From Actinomadura sp. NBRC 104425 (GTDB taxonomy: Bacteria; Actinomycetota; Actinomycetes; Streptosporangiales; Streptosporangiaceae): a stretch of DNA of 64,000 nucleotides. The notes under the pieces were generated by a model that saw only the letters and a list, made by a program, of their open reading frames with translations, ran no database searches and was not told the origin of the DNA. This document shows, piece after piece, positions 10,594 through 18,969 of the stretch. How positions within the stretch are numbered: position 1 is the stretch's first letter; every line of letters begins with the position of its first letter. Location of the stretch: positions 179,123 to 243,122 of the forward strand of contig NZ_BSTN01000011.1 of assembly GCF_030269545.1 (NCBI RefSeq). The letters run 5' to 3'. The translations under genes and the position numbers were made by a program.

Positions 10594-11359
10594 ATCGTCA
10601 AGCCTAGGGGGTCCCGCGCACCGTTCGTTGCAGCGTCAGTAGGGTTCCGGGCCCCATCAGCACCGGCATGACCGCAATCCGCCGATCCCCCGTCCCCGCC
10701 GTCCCAACCGCCCCCCCGAACACCACCCGAACACACCCCCGCGCGACTTCCGGTAAGGCATCGTGCGCCGAGAGCCACCAGACGCTTGATCCTCGCGGTG
10801 TGCCGCGCCCGCCGGTTCTCCCTGGCCCGACCACGCCGGCCTGTGTCGCCGCCTGGTCTGCGCGTTGTGCTCTGCCTGCGCCCTGATGCGGCGGTGATCT
10901 GATACGCCGGGCATGCTCACGACCAAGGCCGGTCTGGGCGTGGTCCTGTCTGCAAGCGTGATCACTCGGGTACCGGAACCGCTGTCGCTCGCGGGACGGT
11001 CGGGATGGAGTACGCGGCGGTGGTGCGCGACGGCCACCGGTTCTTCGCCGACGCGTTCCGCAACCACCAGATCCCGAGGCTGTGATTCCCGCCTCCGGCG
11101 CGGTGCCATGCAGCCGTGTCGGCGGGGGTGTGGGGCGACCTTCGTGCTCGGCAGCGCCGAGGGGGCAGGTGTGCGGCGGAGTGAGGCCGGGCCGTGGCGA
11201 GCCAGTAGCCGCGGGGGCGTGGGCGACGGGGGCGGACTCGGCTCCGGTCTCGTCGACGTTGCAGGTTGTGCTGTGCGGTCCGGGGAGCAGCGTCTTGGCG
11301 TGCAGTATCGGCGCGTGATTGTTGCTGGTGGGGGCGGGGTGTGGGGTGCAGGTTCCCGC
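10594..11359. other. Intergenic region with a possible gene remnant
   Basis: No intact gene is supported in 766 bp. On the + strand, the frame ending at the TGA 11083-11085 reads ...DHSGTGTAVARGTVGMEYAAVV and on to NHQIPRL, which looks more protein-like than the surrounding frames but has no plausible start or ribosome binding site. It may be the decayed 3' end of a lost gene; I do not recognise the family. Confidence 0.3.
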
Positions 11360-11821
11360 TCAGTGGGTTGGGTGGCAGTGGGGGGTGCCTGTGTCGTGAC
11401 CTTCGCTGGCCGAGCTTCGGCCGGGGGGAGGGGGGATACGGGCCGCGATCCGCTTACGGGCGTGCTCGCATTCGGCGAAGCCGTGCGGGCAGGCGAGCGC
11501 GTGCTCGACCAGCTCTTTGGCCGCGCGTGCCCGGGCGATGCGCCGTTCGAGCTCTTCGACATGGCGGCGCAGCAGGTCGCGATGGTCCACCGGGCCGGGG
11601 GAGAACAGCAGCGTGCGGAGCTCTCCCAGCGTGAAGCCGGCCTCCTTGCCGATGAGGATCAGTGCCACGCGCTCCAGGTCCGCCCGCTTGTAGGTGCGCC
11701 GACCGCCCGCGCGCCGCGCGGGTTCCAGCAGGCCCCTGCTCTCCCAGAAGCGCAGTACGTGCGTCGGGAGGCCGAAGCGCTCGGCCAGCTCACCGATGGT
11801 CAACTCCTCGCTCGACTCCAT
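11360..11821 (-). CDS. MerR-family transcriptional regulator
   Basis: 153 aa. An N-terminal winged-helix MerR domain (LTIGELAERFGLPTHVLRFWESRGLLEP, with RRTYKRADLERVALI) occupies residues ~6-75, followed by a dimerisation coiled coil (RRHVEELERRIARARAAKELVEHALACPHG). The ATG at 11821 is chosen because GGAGG sits 5-6 bp upstream. Two Cys residues in the C-terminal part (CPHGFAEC) could bind a ligand or metal, but this is speculative. No divergent partner gene is visible; the upstream 560 bp is noncoding until the sigma-factor gene. Target and effector are unknown. Confidence 0.88.
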   Translation of the reverse strand: MESSEELTIGELAERFGLPTHVLRFWESRGLLEPARRAGGRRTYKRADLERVALILIGKEAGFTLGELRTLLFSPGPVDHRDLLRRHVEELERRIARARAAKELVEHALACPHGFAECEHARKRIAARIPPPPGRSSASEGHDTGTPHCHPTH

Positions 11822-12383
11822 CCCTCCATGTAAGCGGCTGGGGGCGTCGGTGCGGTACGCGGCGGGCGCGGCTGCCGCGGGTGAGGAGTGCACGGTCTGG
11901 CACTGGTTATTGTTTTCGCACGCTGCGGGGTGTCCGAATGGTATTCGGGAATTGGCAATGATCATTTTGATATTGACCGGGTGGTCGGAAGTGAATTGGG
12001 TTCGGGTGGTATTGGTGGTGAGTGGTGGTTGGTGGTGAGTGGTTGTGGGGTCTGACTGTTTGTTGGGGGTGTGTCGGGTTTGTAGGGGATGGCGGTGGCG
12101 AATTTCGGTCACGTTTTGGGTAACGCGGCCGACGGCGCGGATGATTTGGGGGTGATGTCAACTTTTGCTGGCTCGGGTGGCAGTCATATGCGTAACACTG
12201 ATGAGGTGGAAATGGCCGTCCACGGTCTCAAGCCACCCCCCGGAGTCGAGGAGAGCCCGTGCATGGATTTCTGACAGCATCCGCCGTCCCCCTCGGCGGG
12301 TGTCCGCGACACGTCCGGACGGACGGCCGGGCGGCCGTCTGGAGGGAGCCCAAGGGAAGCGTCATCGTCATCGGGGCGGCGCG
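11822..12383. other. AT-richer intergenic region between MerR gene and ECF sigma gene
   Basis: 562 bp, noticeably lower in GC between ~11900 and 12220 and with a G/T-rich low-complexity run around 11990-12060 (repeated GGTGG/GTGAG). A 61-codon open frame at 12089-12274 has third-position GC far below neighbouring genes, so it is not called. The region probably holds the promoters of both flanking genes. Confidence 0.45.
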
Positions 12384-12953
12384 GTGACGCGGGAGGGGAA
12401 GGAGCCTCCCGACCGGGCGGGTCGCGAGGCGCTGGGGTCGTACGCGGAGTTCTACCGCTACTGGATGCCGAGGCTGACCGGGTATCTGCGGGCCCAGACG
12501 TCCGACTCGCGGTGGGTGGAGGACGTGGCGCAGGAGAGCATGCTGGCCGCGCGCGCCCGCTGGGACGAGCTGATGACCTACGACAAGCCCGGAGCCTGGC
12601 TGTTCCGGGTCGCGACGATCATGTTGCGGCGGTGGCAGGCGCGGGCCCGGGAGCAGTGCACCTCGCTCGACGACATGGTGACGCGCGGCACCGCGCCGGT
12701 CGTCGTGGACGCAGGCGGCGCCGAGGAGCGGGTCGATCTGATGAACGCGGTGCGGACGCTGCCCCGGCGCCAGCGGGAGGCGGTCGCCCTGCACTGCCTG
12801 CTGGGGTTTCCGCTGGGGGAGGTGGCGCAGATCCTCGGGATCAGCGAGGGGGCGGCCAAGACCCACGTCCACCGGGCCCGGCGGAGGCTCGCGGAACTGC
12901 TGCGCCCGGCGGCCGGGCCCGCTGCGGCGCCGCGCGCGGAGGGGATGACGTGA
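12384..12953 (+). CDS. ECF-type RNA polymerase sigma factor
   Basis: 189 aa. Region 2 covers residues ~20-95 (FYRYWMPRLTGYLRAQ, WVEDVAQESMLAARARWDEL, PGAWLFRVATIMLRRW). Region 4 is near residues 118-170 (LPRRQREAVALHCLLGFPLGEVAQILGISEGAAKTHVHRAR). No sigma 1 or 3 domain, hence ECF class. GTG 12384 is chosen because the conserved part starts soon after; the frame extends upstream to 12165 but that stretch is not protein-like. The stop overlaps the start of the next gene (GTGA), so sigma factor and partner are translationally coupled, as with sigma/anti-sigma pairs. Target promoters are unknown. Confidence 0.92.
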   Translation: MTREGKEPPDRAGREALGSYAEFYRYWMPRLTGYLRAQTSDSRWVEDVAQESMLAARARWDELMTYDKPGAWLFRVATIMLRRWQARAREQCTSLDDMVTRGTAPVVVDAGGAEERVDLMNAVRTLPRRQREAVALHCLLGFPLGEVAQILGISEGAAKTHVHRARRRLAELLRPAAGPAAAPRAEGMT

Positions 12954-13660
12954 AAGAGCAGGAGCACCTTGACCGGCTGCTGGCCGACGCGGCGTCCGCG
13001 ATCGCGGCGATGCCCGAGGCCGAGTTCGCCGTCGGCCTGCGCGAGCTGGAGGAGGCCTACCGCAGGCGCCACCGCGACGACCTGGCCAGGGCGCGGTACG
13101 CGGCGTTCCTGGACTCGTTGGAGCTGGAGCGGGCGGCGTACGAACTGGCCGAGCGGTACGACCGGGAGGGCGGGCTGGAGGAAGCCGCCCGGTGGTACCG
13201 GGTCGCCGCGCGCAACGACCACGCCGACGCGGCGCTGCGGCTGGGGCGGACGCTCGATCTGCTCGCCGGACGGTGCGCCGAGCGGGCCTGCGGCGACTCC
13301 TACAGCGCTCAGCGCGAGGAGTTCCATCTGGTCACCGAGGCCGCGCAGGCGTACGCGGAGGCGTATGCGGCCGGGCATGTGGAGGCGGCGGACCTGATCG
13401 ACGAGATGCTGGCGGCGTTCACCCGGCGGCAGCGGGTGCCGGTGCGGCCGGCGGACGGGGCCGAGCCCGCCGACGGCTGCACCTACATCCGCGACTTCAC
13501 GCCCGCCACCGGAGTGCTGCGGGAGGAGGAGATCCAGGAGCTGAGCCGGCACGCCGCGCAGTGCCTGCCGTGCCTGGCGGAGTTCGTCCTGCTGGTGAAG
13601 GCGGCGGCCGCGGCGACCCCGGCGGGCTACGTGGCCGATCCGTTCGCCGTGGCGGATTAG
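12950..13660 (+). CDS. Putative soluble regulator of the ECF sigma factor with C-terminal HX3CX2C motif
   Basis: 236 aa, no membrane segment or signal peptide. Residues ~1-130 are Ala/Glu/Arg-rich helices reminiscent of Sel1/TPR repeats (YELAERYDREGGLEEAARWYRVAARNDHADAALRLG). The C-terminal part contains H201-x3-C205-x2-C208 (HAAQCLPC), the zinc-binding core of ZAS anti-sigma factors, but placed at the C-terminus instead of the usual N-terminus. The GTG start overlaps the sigma-factor stop and GGAGGGG precedes it. The coupling strongly suggests it controls that sigma factor, possibly by thiol/zinc redox sensing as in RsrA-type proteins. Function is inferred; I know no named family with this layout. 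Confidence 0.8.
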   Translation: MKEQEHLDRLLADAASAIAAMPEAEFAVGLRELEEAYRRRHRDDLARARYAAFLDSLELERAAYELAERYDREGGLEEAARWYRVAARNDHADAALRLGRTLDLLAGRCAERACGDSYSAQREEFHLVTEAAQAYAEAYAAGHVEAADLIDEMLAAFTRRQRVPVRPADGAEPADGCTYIRDFTPATGVLREEEIQELSRHAAQCLPCLAEFVLLVKAAAAATPAGYVADPFAVAD

Positions 13661-13736
13661 CCCGAGGCCGGCGTCGCGGCCGTTGCGGGGCGTGGATACG
13701 ATCGGCCCGGTTCGTCCGCTACTCCCGGGTGAGGGC

Positions 13737-14177
13737 ATGCAACGCGAGATCTCCGCCGATGCCGGCTTCCGGCACGTCTACGAATTCCACATCAGGTTCG
13801 GCGACATCGACTCGCAGGGGCATGTCAACAACGTCAAGTTCCTGGGATACCTGGAGGACGCGCGGCTGGAGATGTTCCACGGCGACCCGGTGCGCAAGGG
13901 CGAGGAGCCGGTGCGCGGCATGGTCGTCGCCCGGCACGAGATCGACTATCTCCGGCCGCTGCTGCCGTCGGTGTATCCGGTGCGCGTGGAGAGCTGGGTC
14001 ACCGAGGTGCGGAGCGCGTCGTTCAAGCTGGCCTACGAGGTGCGCGACGACGAGCAGGTGTACGCGCGCGCCGTCTCGGTGATGGTGGCGTTCGACGTGG
14101 AGGCGGGGCGGGTGCGCCGTTTCACCCCCCGCGAGCGGGAGTTCATCGCCCGCTATCAGCCCGCCGACCTGGGGTAA
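13737..14177 (+). CDS. Acyl-CoA thioesterase, hotdog fold (4HBT/YbgC type)
   Basis: 146 aa hotdog-fold thioesterase. The signature RFGDIDSQGHVNNVKFLGYLEDAR contains the catalytic Asp and the HVNN motif of 4-hydroxybenzoyl-CoA thioesterase-like enzymes, and RHEIDYLRPLLPSVYPVRVESWV follows. It should hydrolyse a fatty or aromatic acyl-CoA in the cytosol; substrate unknown. The ATG at 13737 (GGGTGAGGGC upstream) is preferred to a start at 13683. It follows the sigma-factor pair in the same direction after a 76-bp gap, so co-transcription is possible. Confidence 0.85.
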   Translation: MQREISADAGFRHVYEFHIRFGDIDSQGHVNNVKFLGYLEDARLEMFHGDPVRKGEEPVRGMVVARHEIDYLRPLLPSVYPVRVESWVTEVRSASFKLAYEVRDDEQVYARAVSVMVAFDVEAGRVRRFTPREREFIARYQPADLG

Positions 14178-14197
14178 CGATCTCCCTTTACGGGTAG
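14172..14197 (+). promoter_or_regulatory. Possible sigma-B-type promoter upstream of a small membrane protein
   Basis: GGGT-N16-GGGTAG fits the Streptomyces sigma-B pattern GNNT-N14-16-GGGTAC/T except for the last base, and would start transcription about 30 bp before the gene at 14235. The -35 half is loose, so this is tentative. Confidence 0.3.
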
Positions 14198-14234
14198 TGA
14201 AGGGGAAGCGAAAACCTCCCTTGAGGTGGCGTTC

Positions 14235-14456
14235 ATGTCCCCCTATATCGCTGCCTGGATCTTCTGGATCCTGATGTTCTTCGCCATCGAACTGCCCGCG
14301 GTGTTCAACCGGCAGCCCGGTGACACCCTCTCCGAACTGGTCTGGGGTGTGTTCGCCGTGCGCGGCAAGCCGGCCGGATGGCAGTTGCGACGGCTGGTGC
14401 TGGTGCTCGGGCTCGGATGGCTGGTCGCGCATTTCCTCTCCGGCGGCCGCATCTGA
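14235..14456 (+). CDS. Small membrane protein of unknown function
   Basis: 73 aa with two predicted membrane helices: residues ~4-20 (YIAAWIFWILMFFAIELPAV) and ~52-68 (LRRLVLVLGLGWLVAHFL), joined by a polar segment with PGDTLSELVW. ATG 14235 has TTGAGGTGG upstream; an in-frame GTG at 14226 is the alternative. No catalytic motif. It lies between a thioesterase gene and a convergent truncated haemoglobin gene, with a possible sigma-B-like promoter. Such small proteins are common in actinobacteria; I do not recognise a named family. Confidence 0.7.
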   Translation: MSPYIAAWIFWILMFFAIELPAVFNRQPGDTLSELVWGVFAVRGKPAGWQLRRLVLVLGLGWLVAHFLSGGRI

Positions 14457-14600
14457 GCCGCATCCCCCCGGCGGGCCGGTCCGTTGTTGCGCGCTGTGCC
14501 TGTTGCGGATGCCACGACGCGTCCGTCACACACGGATGCGTAGCGAGCAGCGCAGGAGCCCGCGGCACAGGCTGAGTGGCCGGCCTTCGGACGCCACGTC

Positions 14601-14996
14601 CTACTGGCCGGAGACGGGGGCGTTGACCAGGCTGTGCGCGGCCATGGTCAGGTAGTTCCACAGCATCTCGTCGAGGTGCTCGGGCAGGCCCAGCTCGTCG
14701 ACGGCGTCGCGCATGTGCTTCAGCCACGCGTCGCGCTCGGCCTCGCCGATCACGAACGGGGCGTGCCGCATGCGCAGCCGCGGATGCCCGCGCCGCCGGC
14801 TGTAGGTGTTCGGGCCGCCCCAGTACTGGATGAGGAACAGCCGCAGCCTCTCCTCGGCCGGGCCGAGATCCTCCTCCGGGTAGAGGGGACGGAGCAGGGG
14901 GTCCTCCGCGACGCCCTGGTAGAAGCGGTGGACCAGACGCCGGAAGGTCTCCTCGCCGCCGACCGCTTCGTAGAAGGTCACCTGTTGCTCAGCCAT
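14601..14996 (-). CDS. glbO: Truncated haemoglobin, group II (trHbO)
   Basis: 131 aa, the usual length of group II truncated globins. TFYEAVGGEETFRRLVHRFYQGVA includes the B10 Tyr region, YWGGPNTYS precedes the E/F region, and HPRLRMRHAPFVIG carries the proximal His (F8), followed by DAWLKHM with the conserved Trp G8. These haem proteins bind O2 and can act in NO or peroxide detoxification or respiration. Start ATG 14996 begins MAEQQVTFYE, as in family members. Single gene. Confidence 0.93.
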   Translation of the reverse strand: MAEQQVTFYEAVGGEETFRRLVHRFYQGVAEDPLLRPLYPEEDLGPAEERLRLFLIQYWGGPNTYSRRRGHPRLRMRHAPFVIGEAERDAWLKHMRDAVDELGLPEHLDEMLWNYLTMAAHSLVNAPVSGQ

Positions 14997-15052
14997 AGCG
15001 CGTCCAGCCTATTTCACACGGCGCACCCCGGCCGCCGGGCCGGGCCGCCCGC

Positions 15053-16054
15053 TCAGGCCGGGGCGGCGGGGGCGGCGACGGACACGCCCGCCTCGTCGAA
15101 CGCCTTCTTGACGCGTTCGCGCAGCTCGCGGGCGACGTCGCCCTGCCGCCCGGGGGCGGTCTTGAGCACCACGCGGATGACCATGGCGTCGCCCGCCAGC
15201 GCCTGCACGCCCCATACCGACGGCTCCTCCAGGACGAGCTCCTCCCAGGCGGGGTCGGCGGCCAGCGCGTCGGCGGTGTTCTTGAGGATCTGGCTGACCT
15301 TCTCGGTGTCCTCGTGGATGTCCACGGGGATGTCCAGCACGGCGCGGCCCCAGTTCTGGGACTCGTTGCCCACCTTCTTGATCTCGCCGTTGGGAACGTA
15401 CCACACCACCCCGTTGACGTCCCGCATCCGGGTGACCCGCAGGGTGACCGCCTCGACGGTGCCCTTGGCGCTGCCCACGTCGATCACATCGCCGACGCCG
15501 TACTGATCCTCCAACAGCATGAACAGCCCGGCCAGCACGTCCTTGACGATGTTCTGCGCGCCGAAGCCCACCGCCGCGCCGATCACGGTGGCGCTGGCCA
15601 GCACCGGGGTGAGGTTCAGGCCGATCTGCCCGAGGATGCTGAACAGCGCGGTCCCCATGATCACAATCGAGGCGATGCTGCGCAGCACCGACCCCACCGT
15701 CTTGGCGCGCTGGGCCCGCCGCTGGTTGAGCAGCGCCGGCGACCCGTCGAACACCGTGCGGGTCCGCTCGCGGACCTTCTCCGACATGGTGCTCTCGGCC
15801 ATCCGCAGCGTGATGCGGGTGATCATGCGGTGCGCCATCGAGCGCAGCAGCAGCGCCACCGCGAGCGTGACGATGATCGTGAGGATCAGGTAGAGGGGCC
15901 GGTCCAGCCATGTCTTGAAGAACCGGGTGAACCCCTCGTTGTGGGAGATGCCCCATACCAGCCGGCAGGCGACGCTGGGGTCCTGGCTCTGGCACGCCTG
16001 CTCGGGTGTGCCGTCCTGGGCCCAGGGCAGGGACGCTTGGAGGCTGAGCGGCAT
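15053..16054 (-). CDS. Small-conductance mechanosensitive channel, MscS family
   Basis: 333 aa. An N-terminal hydrophobic helix is near residues 55-75 (LYLILTIIVTLAVALLL), a second near 130-150 and the pore-lining TM3 near 155-180 (ATVIGAAVGFGAQNIVKDVLAGLFMLLEDQYGVGD, the MscS signature), followed by the beta domain (GTVEAVTLRVTRMRDVNGVVWYVPNGEI) and a C-terminal alpha/beta domain. It should open under hypo-osmotic membrane tension to release solutes. The segment between TM1 and TM2 is long and charged (SEKVRERTRTVFDG). The same strand continues downstream to glbO but with a gap; probably a single gene. Confidence 0.94.
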   Translation of the reverse strand: MPLSLQASLPWAQDGTPEQACQSQDPSVACRLVWGISHNEGFTRFFKTWLDRPLYLILTIIVTLAVALLLRSMAHRMITRITLRMAESTMSEKVRERTRTVFDGSPALLNQRRAQRAKTVGSVLRSIASIVIMGTALFSILGQIGLNLTPVLASATVIGAAVGFGAQNIVKDVLAGLFMLLEDQYGVGDVIDVGSAKGTVEAVTLRVTRMRDVNGVVWYVPNGEIKKVGNESQNWGRAVLDIPVDIHEDTEKVSQILKNTADALAADPAWEELVLEEPSVWGVQALAGDAMVIRVVLKTAPGRQGDVARELRERVKKAFDEAGVSVAAPAAPA

Positions 16055-16492
16055 AGGTGTCGAACCCTCCCGGCAGGTCGTCGACGTCGCCGCGGGTGCA
16101 CGGCGTCAGCGGCGTGGACGCTGCGGCCACCGCCGTGGGGCGAGGCGTCCGCGACGATCGTAAGCGACGTCGCGCGGCGTTCCCACCTCGGCGAGCACGC
16201 CCTCACCCCACCGGCGGCGGCCACCGCACCCGACCGGCCGCCCGCTCCAGACGACGCCGACGCGGCACGTCCGAGGCGCGTGTCGGGTGGATGAAAGTCG
16301 CAAGGGCGGCGGTCGGTCGCGTGGGGCGGTGTGCGGACCCCAACGTGCCCCCGGGCGTCCGCGGGTATCGGCATGAGCCCACCGGGTGGGGGTGCGTGGA
16401 GATCGGAAAGAGTGGCGGTGGAGGATGGTCCGGGACCTCGTGGGGTCCGCGGCCGCCGCGCCAGGCCGCGGCCCCACGAGGCGGTGCCCCGG
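16055..16492. other. Intergenic region, nothing recognised
   Basis: 438 very GC-rich bases between mscS and the next minus-strand gene. Several open frames exist but none resembles a protein family. It presumably contains the mscS promoter. Confidence 0.45.
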
Positions 16493-16900
16493 CTAGGCGT
16501 GGCGGTTGGGCCACTTCCCGGCCGGGTCCGGACCGCGACCCCGGAGTCCCTGCCCCTCCGGATCGCGGGTCTGAACGCAACTTTCGTCGCCAGTTTTGCC
16601 GTGAGTTTCGCGGCGCGTCTCCTCGGGAAGCGGCTGCAGCACGCGCTCCAGTTTGACGGCGGCGCCGGACGGGTCGTCCACCCGGTGCATACGCTCGCCC
16701 CAGGACCACCAGTAGTAGTGGTCCGGCGACTCGGGGGCGGGGGCGCAGGTGATGTCCTCCGCCAGGCTGGCCGCCTCGGGGTTGACCACCCGCAGGAACG
16801 CCGGGCCCGAGCGGGTGTGCACCACCCGGGCGACCAGCCCGCGCGTGTCGAGTTCCTGTTCAAGCTCCCTGAGGTAGCCGACGCGTTCGTCGCTGACCAC
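16493..16900 (-). CDS. Small hypothetical protein divergent from an XRE regulator
   Basis: 135 aa. The first ~95 residues look like a compact alpha/beta domain (VGYLRELEQELDTRGLVARVVHTRSGPAFLRVV, then YYWWSWGERMHRV), while the last ~40 are polar and low complexity. The GTG at 16900 is chosen because GAGGGGG lies about 8 bp upstream and the conserved-looking part begins there; the frame extends upstream without protein character. It is transcribed away from the XRE-TPR regulator, sharing a 400-bp control region with a 24-bp palindrome. From memory, similar short proteins often sit beside XRE regulators in actinomycetes and may form a regulatory pair; function unknown. Confidence 0.68.
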   Translation of the reverse strand: MVSDERVGYLRELEQELDTRGLVARVVHTRSGPAFLRVVNPEAASLAEDITCAPAPESPDHYYWWSWGERMHRVDDPSGAAVKLERVLQPLPEETRRETHGKTGDESCVQTRDPEGQGLRGRGPDPAGKWPNRHA

Positions 16901-17000
16901 CCGGGCACCCCCTCTGTCGATCGTGCTGCGACGAGGACCGACCGGACGCTTCCCCGTGGGCTCGAAGTGATCGAACTGTGTGGATCGGTTCTGTCGCTCG

Positions 17001-17024
17001 CCGTGAGAATTGCAACTCTCACGG
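17001..17024. promoter_or_regulatory. 24-bp near-perfect palindrome (operator candidate)
   Basis: CCGTGAGA (17001-17008) and TCTCACGG (17017-17024) are perfect inverted arms around ATTGCAAC; as the central TTGCAA is itself palindromic, only one base pair of the 24 bp mismatches. It lies in the divergent promoter region, 101 bp from the small gene and 277 bp from the XRE gene. A dimeric regulator such as the XRE protein itself is a plausible binder. Confidence 0.5.
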
Positions 17025-17300
17025 TGGCCGGTCAAGAGGCGGCTGTCTCGCGAAGTCCCGGATTCGCCCGTGACTGGGCGACGGACGTCCACCGGCGGAG
17101 GAAAAATCTCTACCATCAGATCTCCTCCCACACACGATCCGTTCGCGTTTACGGGAAATGGCTTGGCCTGTCCCGGCGTCAGGGTTACGCTGCGTGCGCA
17201 AGAAATCATCTCCCGTGGTCATTGCAAACGCCGGTCGCCACGGCTCCGGGACGGTCCTAAATGATCATCCTGCGCCGTGCGGTGAGGAGGCCGGAAAACG

Positions 17301-18962
17301 ATGTCGGACCCCCCACGCAAGGAAACCGACATAGCGCGCCAAATACGCGCGCGGGGTCTTGCGCACGGCCGTTCCCCCGTGCAGATCGCGCGGGAAATCC
17401 ACGACCACTGCGGGCCGCTGTTCGGCACCAGCCGGATCAAGGCGCACCGGCTGTCCCACGGGGTCTCGCTGTCCGACATCGTCGCCCAGGTCAGGGCCCT
17501 GTACGAACTGGACGGCAAGGCGCCGCCCCGGCTCGGGGAGACGCTGCTGTCGGCCTATGAGAGCGGCTACAAGCGGCCCGGCCCCGAGTACCTCCACTAC
17601 CTGTGCGCCGTCTACCGGGTGGAACCCGACGATCTCGGCTACCAGAACCCCTGCATCTGCGGCCGTGGTCACGCCGTCCGCCCCGCCGTCGCCGCCGCGG
17701 GCGGGCGCCCCGCCCCCGCGGCCGCGCCGGTGCCGGACGGGGAGGCCGACGCCCTCGTAGGAGCGGTCGTCCCGCGACCGGACGACCGCCAGTTGATAAC
17801 GGTCAACGATTCGCGGGGGCCGGACCGCGCCGACGGGCCCGCGCCCATCGATGTGGGTGAGGAGGACATCGTGCTTCGTAGAACCCTTCTGCAGCTGCTG
17901 GCCGGGGCGGGCGTGACGCTGGACGGCCAGTTCCTCGGGGCGGTTGACGGCATCCGGCGCAAGATGGACGACACCCTGGTCAACGCGACCGTCTCGGCGA
18001 CGATGCTCGACCAGTGGGAGGAGACCACGCTCGCCTACGGCCGCCAGTACCAGGCCACGCCGTCGCTGCGGATGCTGTGCGACGTGCTGCTCGACTTCAG
18101 CGAGGTGCGCCGCATGTGCGACCGGCGGCAGCCGGTGGAACTGCAGGAGCGGCTGTGCCGGATCGCCGCCCAGCTGGCCGGGCTGTCCGGGCTGATCATG
18201 ATCAACCTGGGGGACCACCGGCTGGCGCGGTCCTTCTTTCGCACCGCCCGCACCGCCGCCGACGAGAGCGGCGACCGCGCGCTGCGGGCCTGGGTGACGG
18301 TGCGCGAGTCGCTGGTGCCGATGTACTACGGCGATCCGCGCGAGGCCCTCCAGCTGGCGCGCAAGGCGCAGGACCTGGCGGGACGCGGGCCCAGCGTGGC
18401 GGGCGCGATGGCGCCCGCCGTGGAGGCGCGCGCCCTCGGCATGCTCGCCCTGCGCGGACGCGGCGACGCCGCCCCCAGCGCCCGCCGCGCCCTGGTGCGC
18501 GGCCGCGCCGTGTTCGACCAGCTGTCCAAGGACAACACCAGCGACTTGGTGTTCGGATTCACCGAGCGGCAGCTGACGTTCTACGAGGGCGACACGCTCA
18601 CCAGCCTGGGCGACCACCGGCACGGCGACGAGGTGCTCAGCCGCGCGCTGACCCTGTACTCGCCCAGCGACCACGTGGACCTGACCCTGGTCCGCCTCGA
18701 CCGGGCCGCCTGCAAGTTGCAGGCCGGCCATCCGGACGCGGCGCTGCAGGAGGCGCAGGCCGCCATCACCGAACTGCCGGCCGAGCACCGCTCCGACATC
18801 CTGGTGCACCGCGCGCGTCAGCTCGGCGCCGCCGTGCGCGGCAAGCACGGCGAGATGCCCCAGTTGAACGAGTTCTACGAGGCACTGGCGGCGGCGCCGT
18901 GGGTCAAGAGCCCCGCCGCCGGGGACGCCCCGCCGGCCGTCCCCCCGGCCGAGCAGGTGTGA
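17301..18962 (+). CDS. XRE-family regulator with TPR-like C-terminal domain
   Basis: 553 aa. The N-terminal ~110 residues form a Cro/C1-type helix-turn-helix region (RSPVQIAREIHDHCGPLFGTSRIKAHRLSHGVSLSDIVAQV, then LLSAYESGYKRPGPEYLHYLCAVYRVEPDDLGY), followed by a Cys-containing short segment (PCICGRGH) and a linker to ~residue 190. From ~230 to the end there are helical TPR-type repeats (SFFRTARTAADESGDRALRAWVTVRESL). The architecture resembles actinomycete TPR regulators such as NsdA, which represses sporulation and antibiotic genes; orthology is not established. ATG 17301 with a GAGGAGG upstream. Divergent from a small gene across a palindromic operator candidate. Confidence 0.85.
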   Translation: MSDPPRKETDIARQIRARGLAHGRSPVQIAREIHDHCGPLFGTSRIKAHRLSHGVSLSDIVAQVRALYELDGKAPPRLGETLLSAYESGYKRPGPEYLHYLCAVYRVEPDDLGYQNPCICGRGHAVRPAVAAAGGRPAPAAAPVPDGEADALVGAVVPRPDDRQLITVNDSRGPDRADGPAPIDVGEEDIVLRRTLLQLLAGAGVTLDGQFLGAVDGIRRKMDDTLVNATVSATMLDQWEETTLAYGRQYQATPSLRMLCDVLLDFSEVRRMCDRRQPVELQERLCRIAAQLAGLSGLIMINLGDHRLARSFFRTARTAADESGDRALRAWVTVRESLVPMYYGDPREALQLARKAQDLAGRGPSVAGAMAPAVEARALGMLALRGRGDAAPSARRALVRGRAVFDQLSKDNTSDLVFGFTERQLTFYEGDTLTSLGDHRHGDEVLSRALTLYSPSDHVDLTLVRLDRAACKLQAGHPDAALQEAQAAITELPAEHRSDILVHRARQLGAAVRGKHGEMPQLNEFYEALAAAPWVKSPAAGDAPPAVPPAEQV

Positions 18963-18969
18963 CCGCGCC

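Noticed and set aside
12089..12274. 61-codon frame upstream of the sigma factor, considered as a small protein or RiPP precursor
   Set aside because: Third-position GC is far from local coding DNA, no modification enzymes nearby; kept only as a finding on the region.
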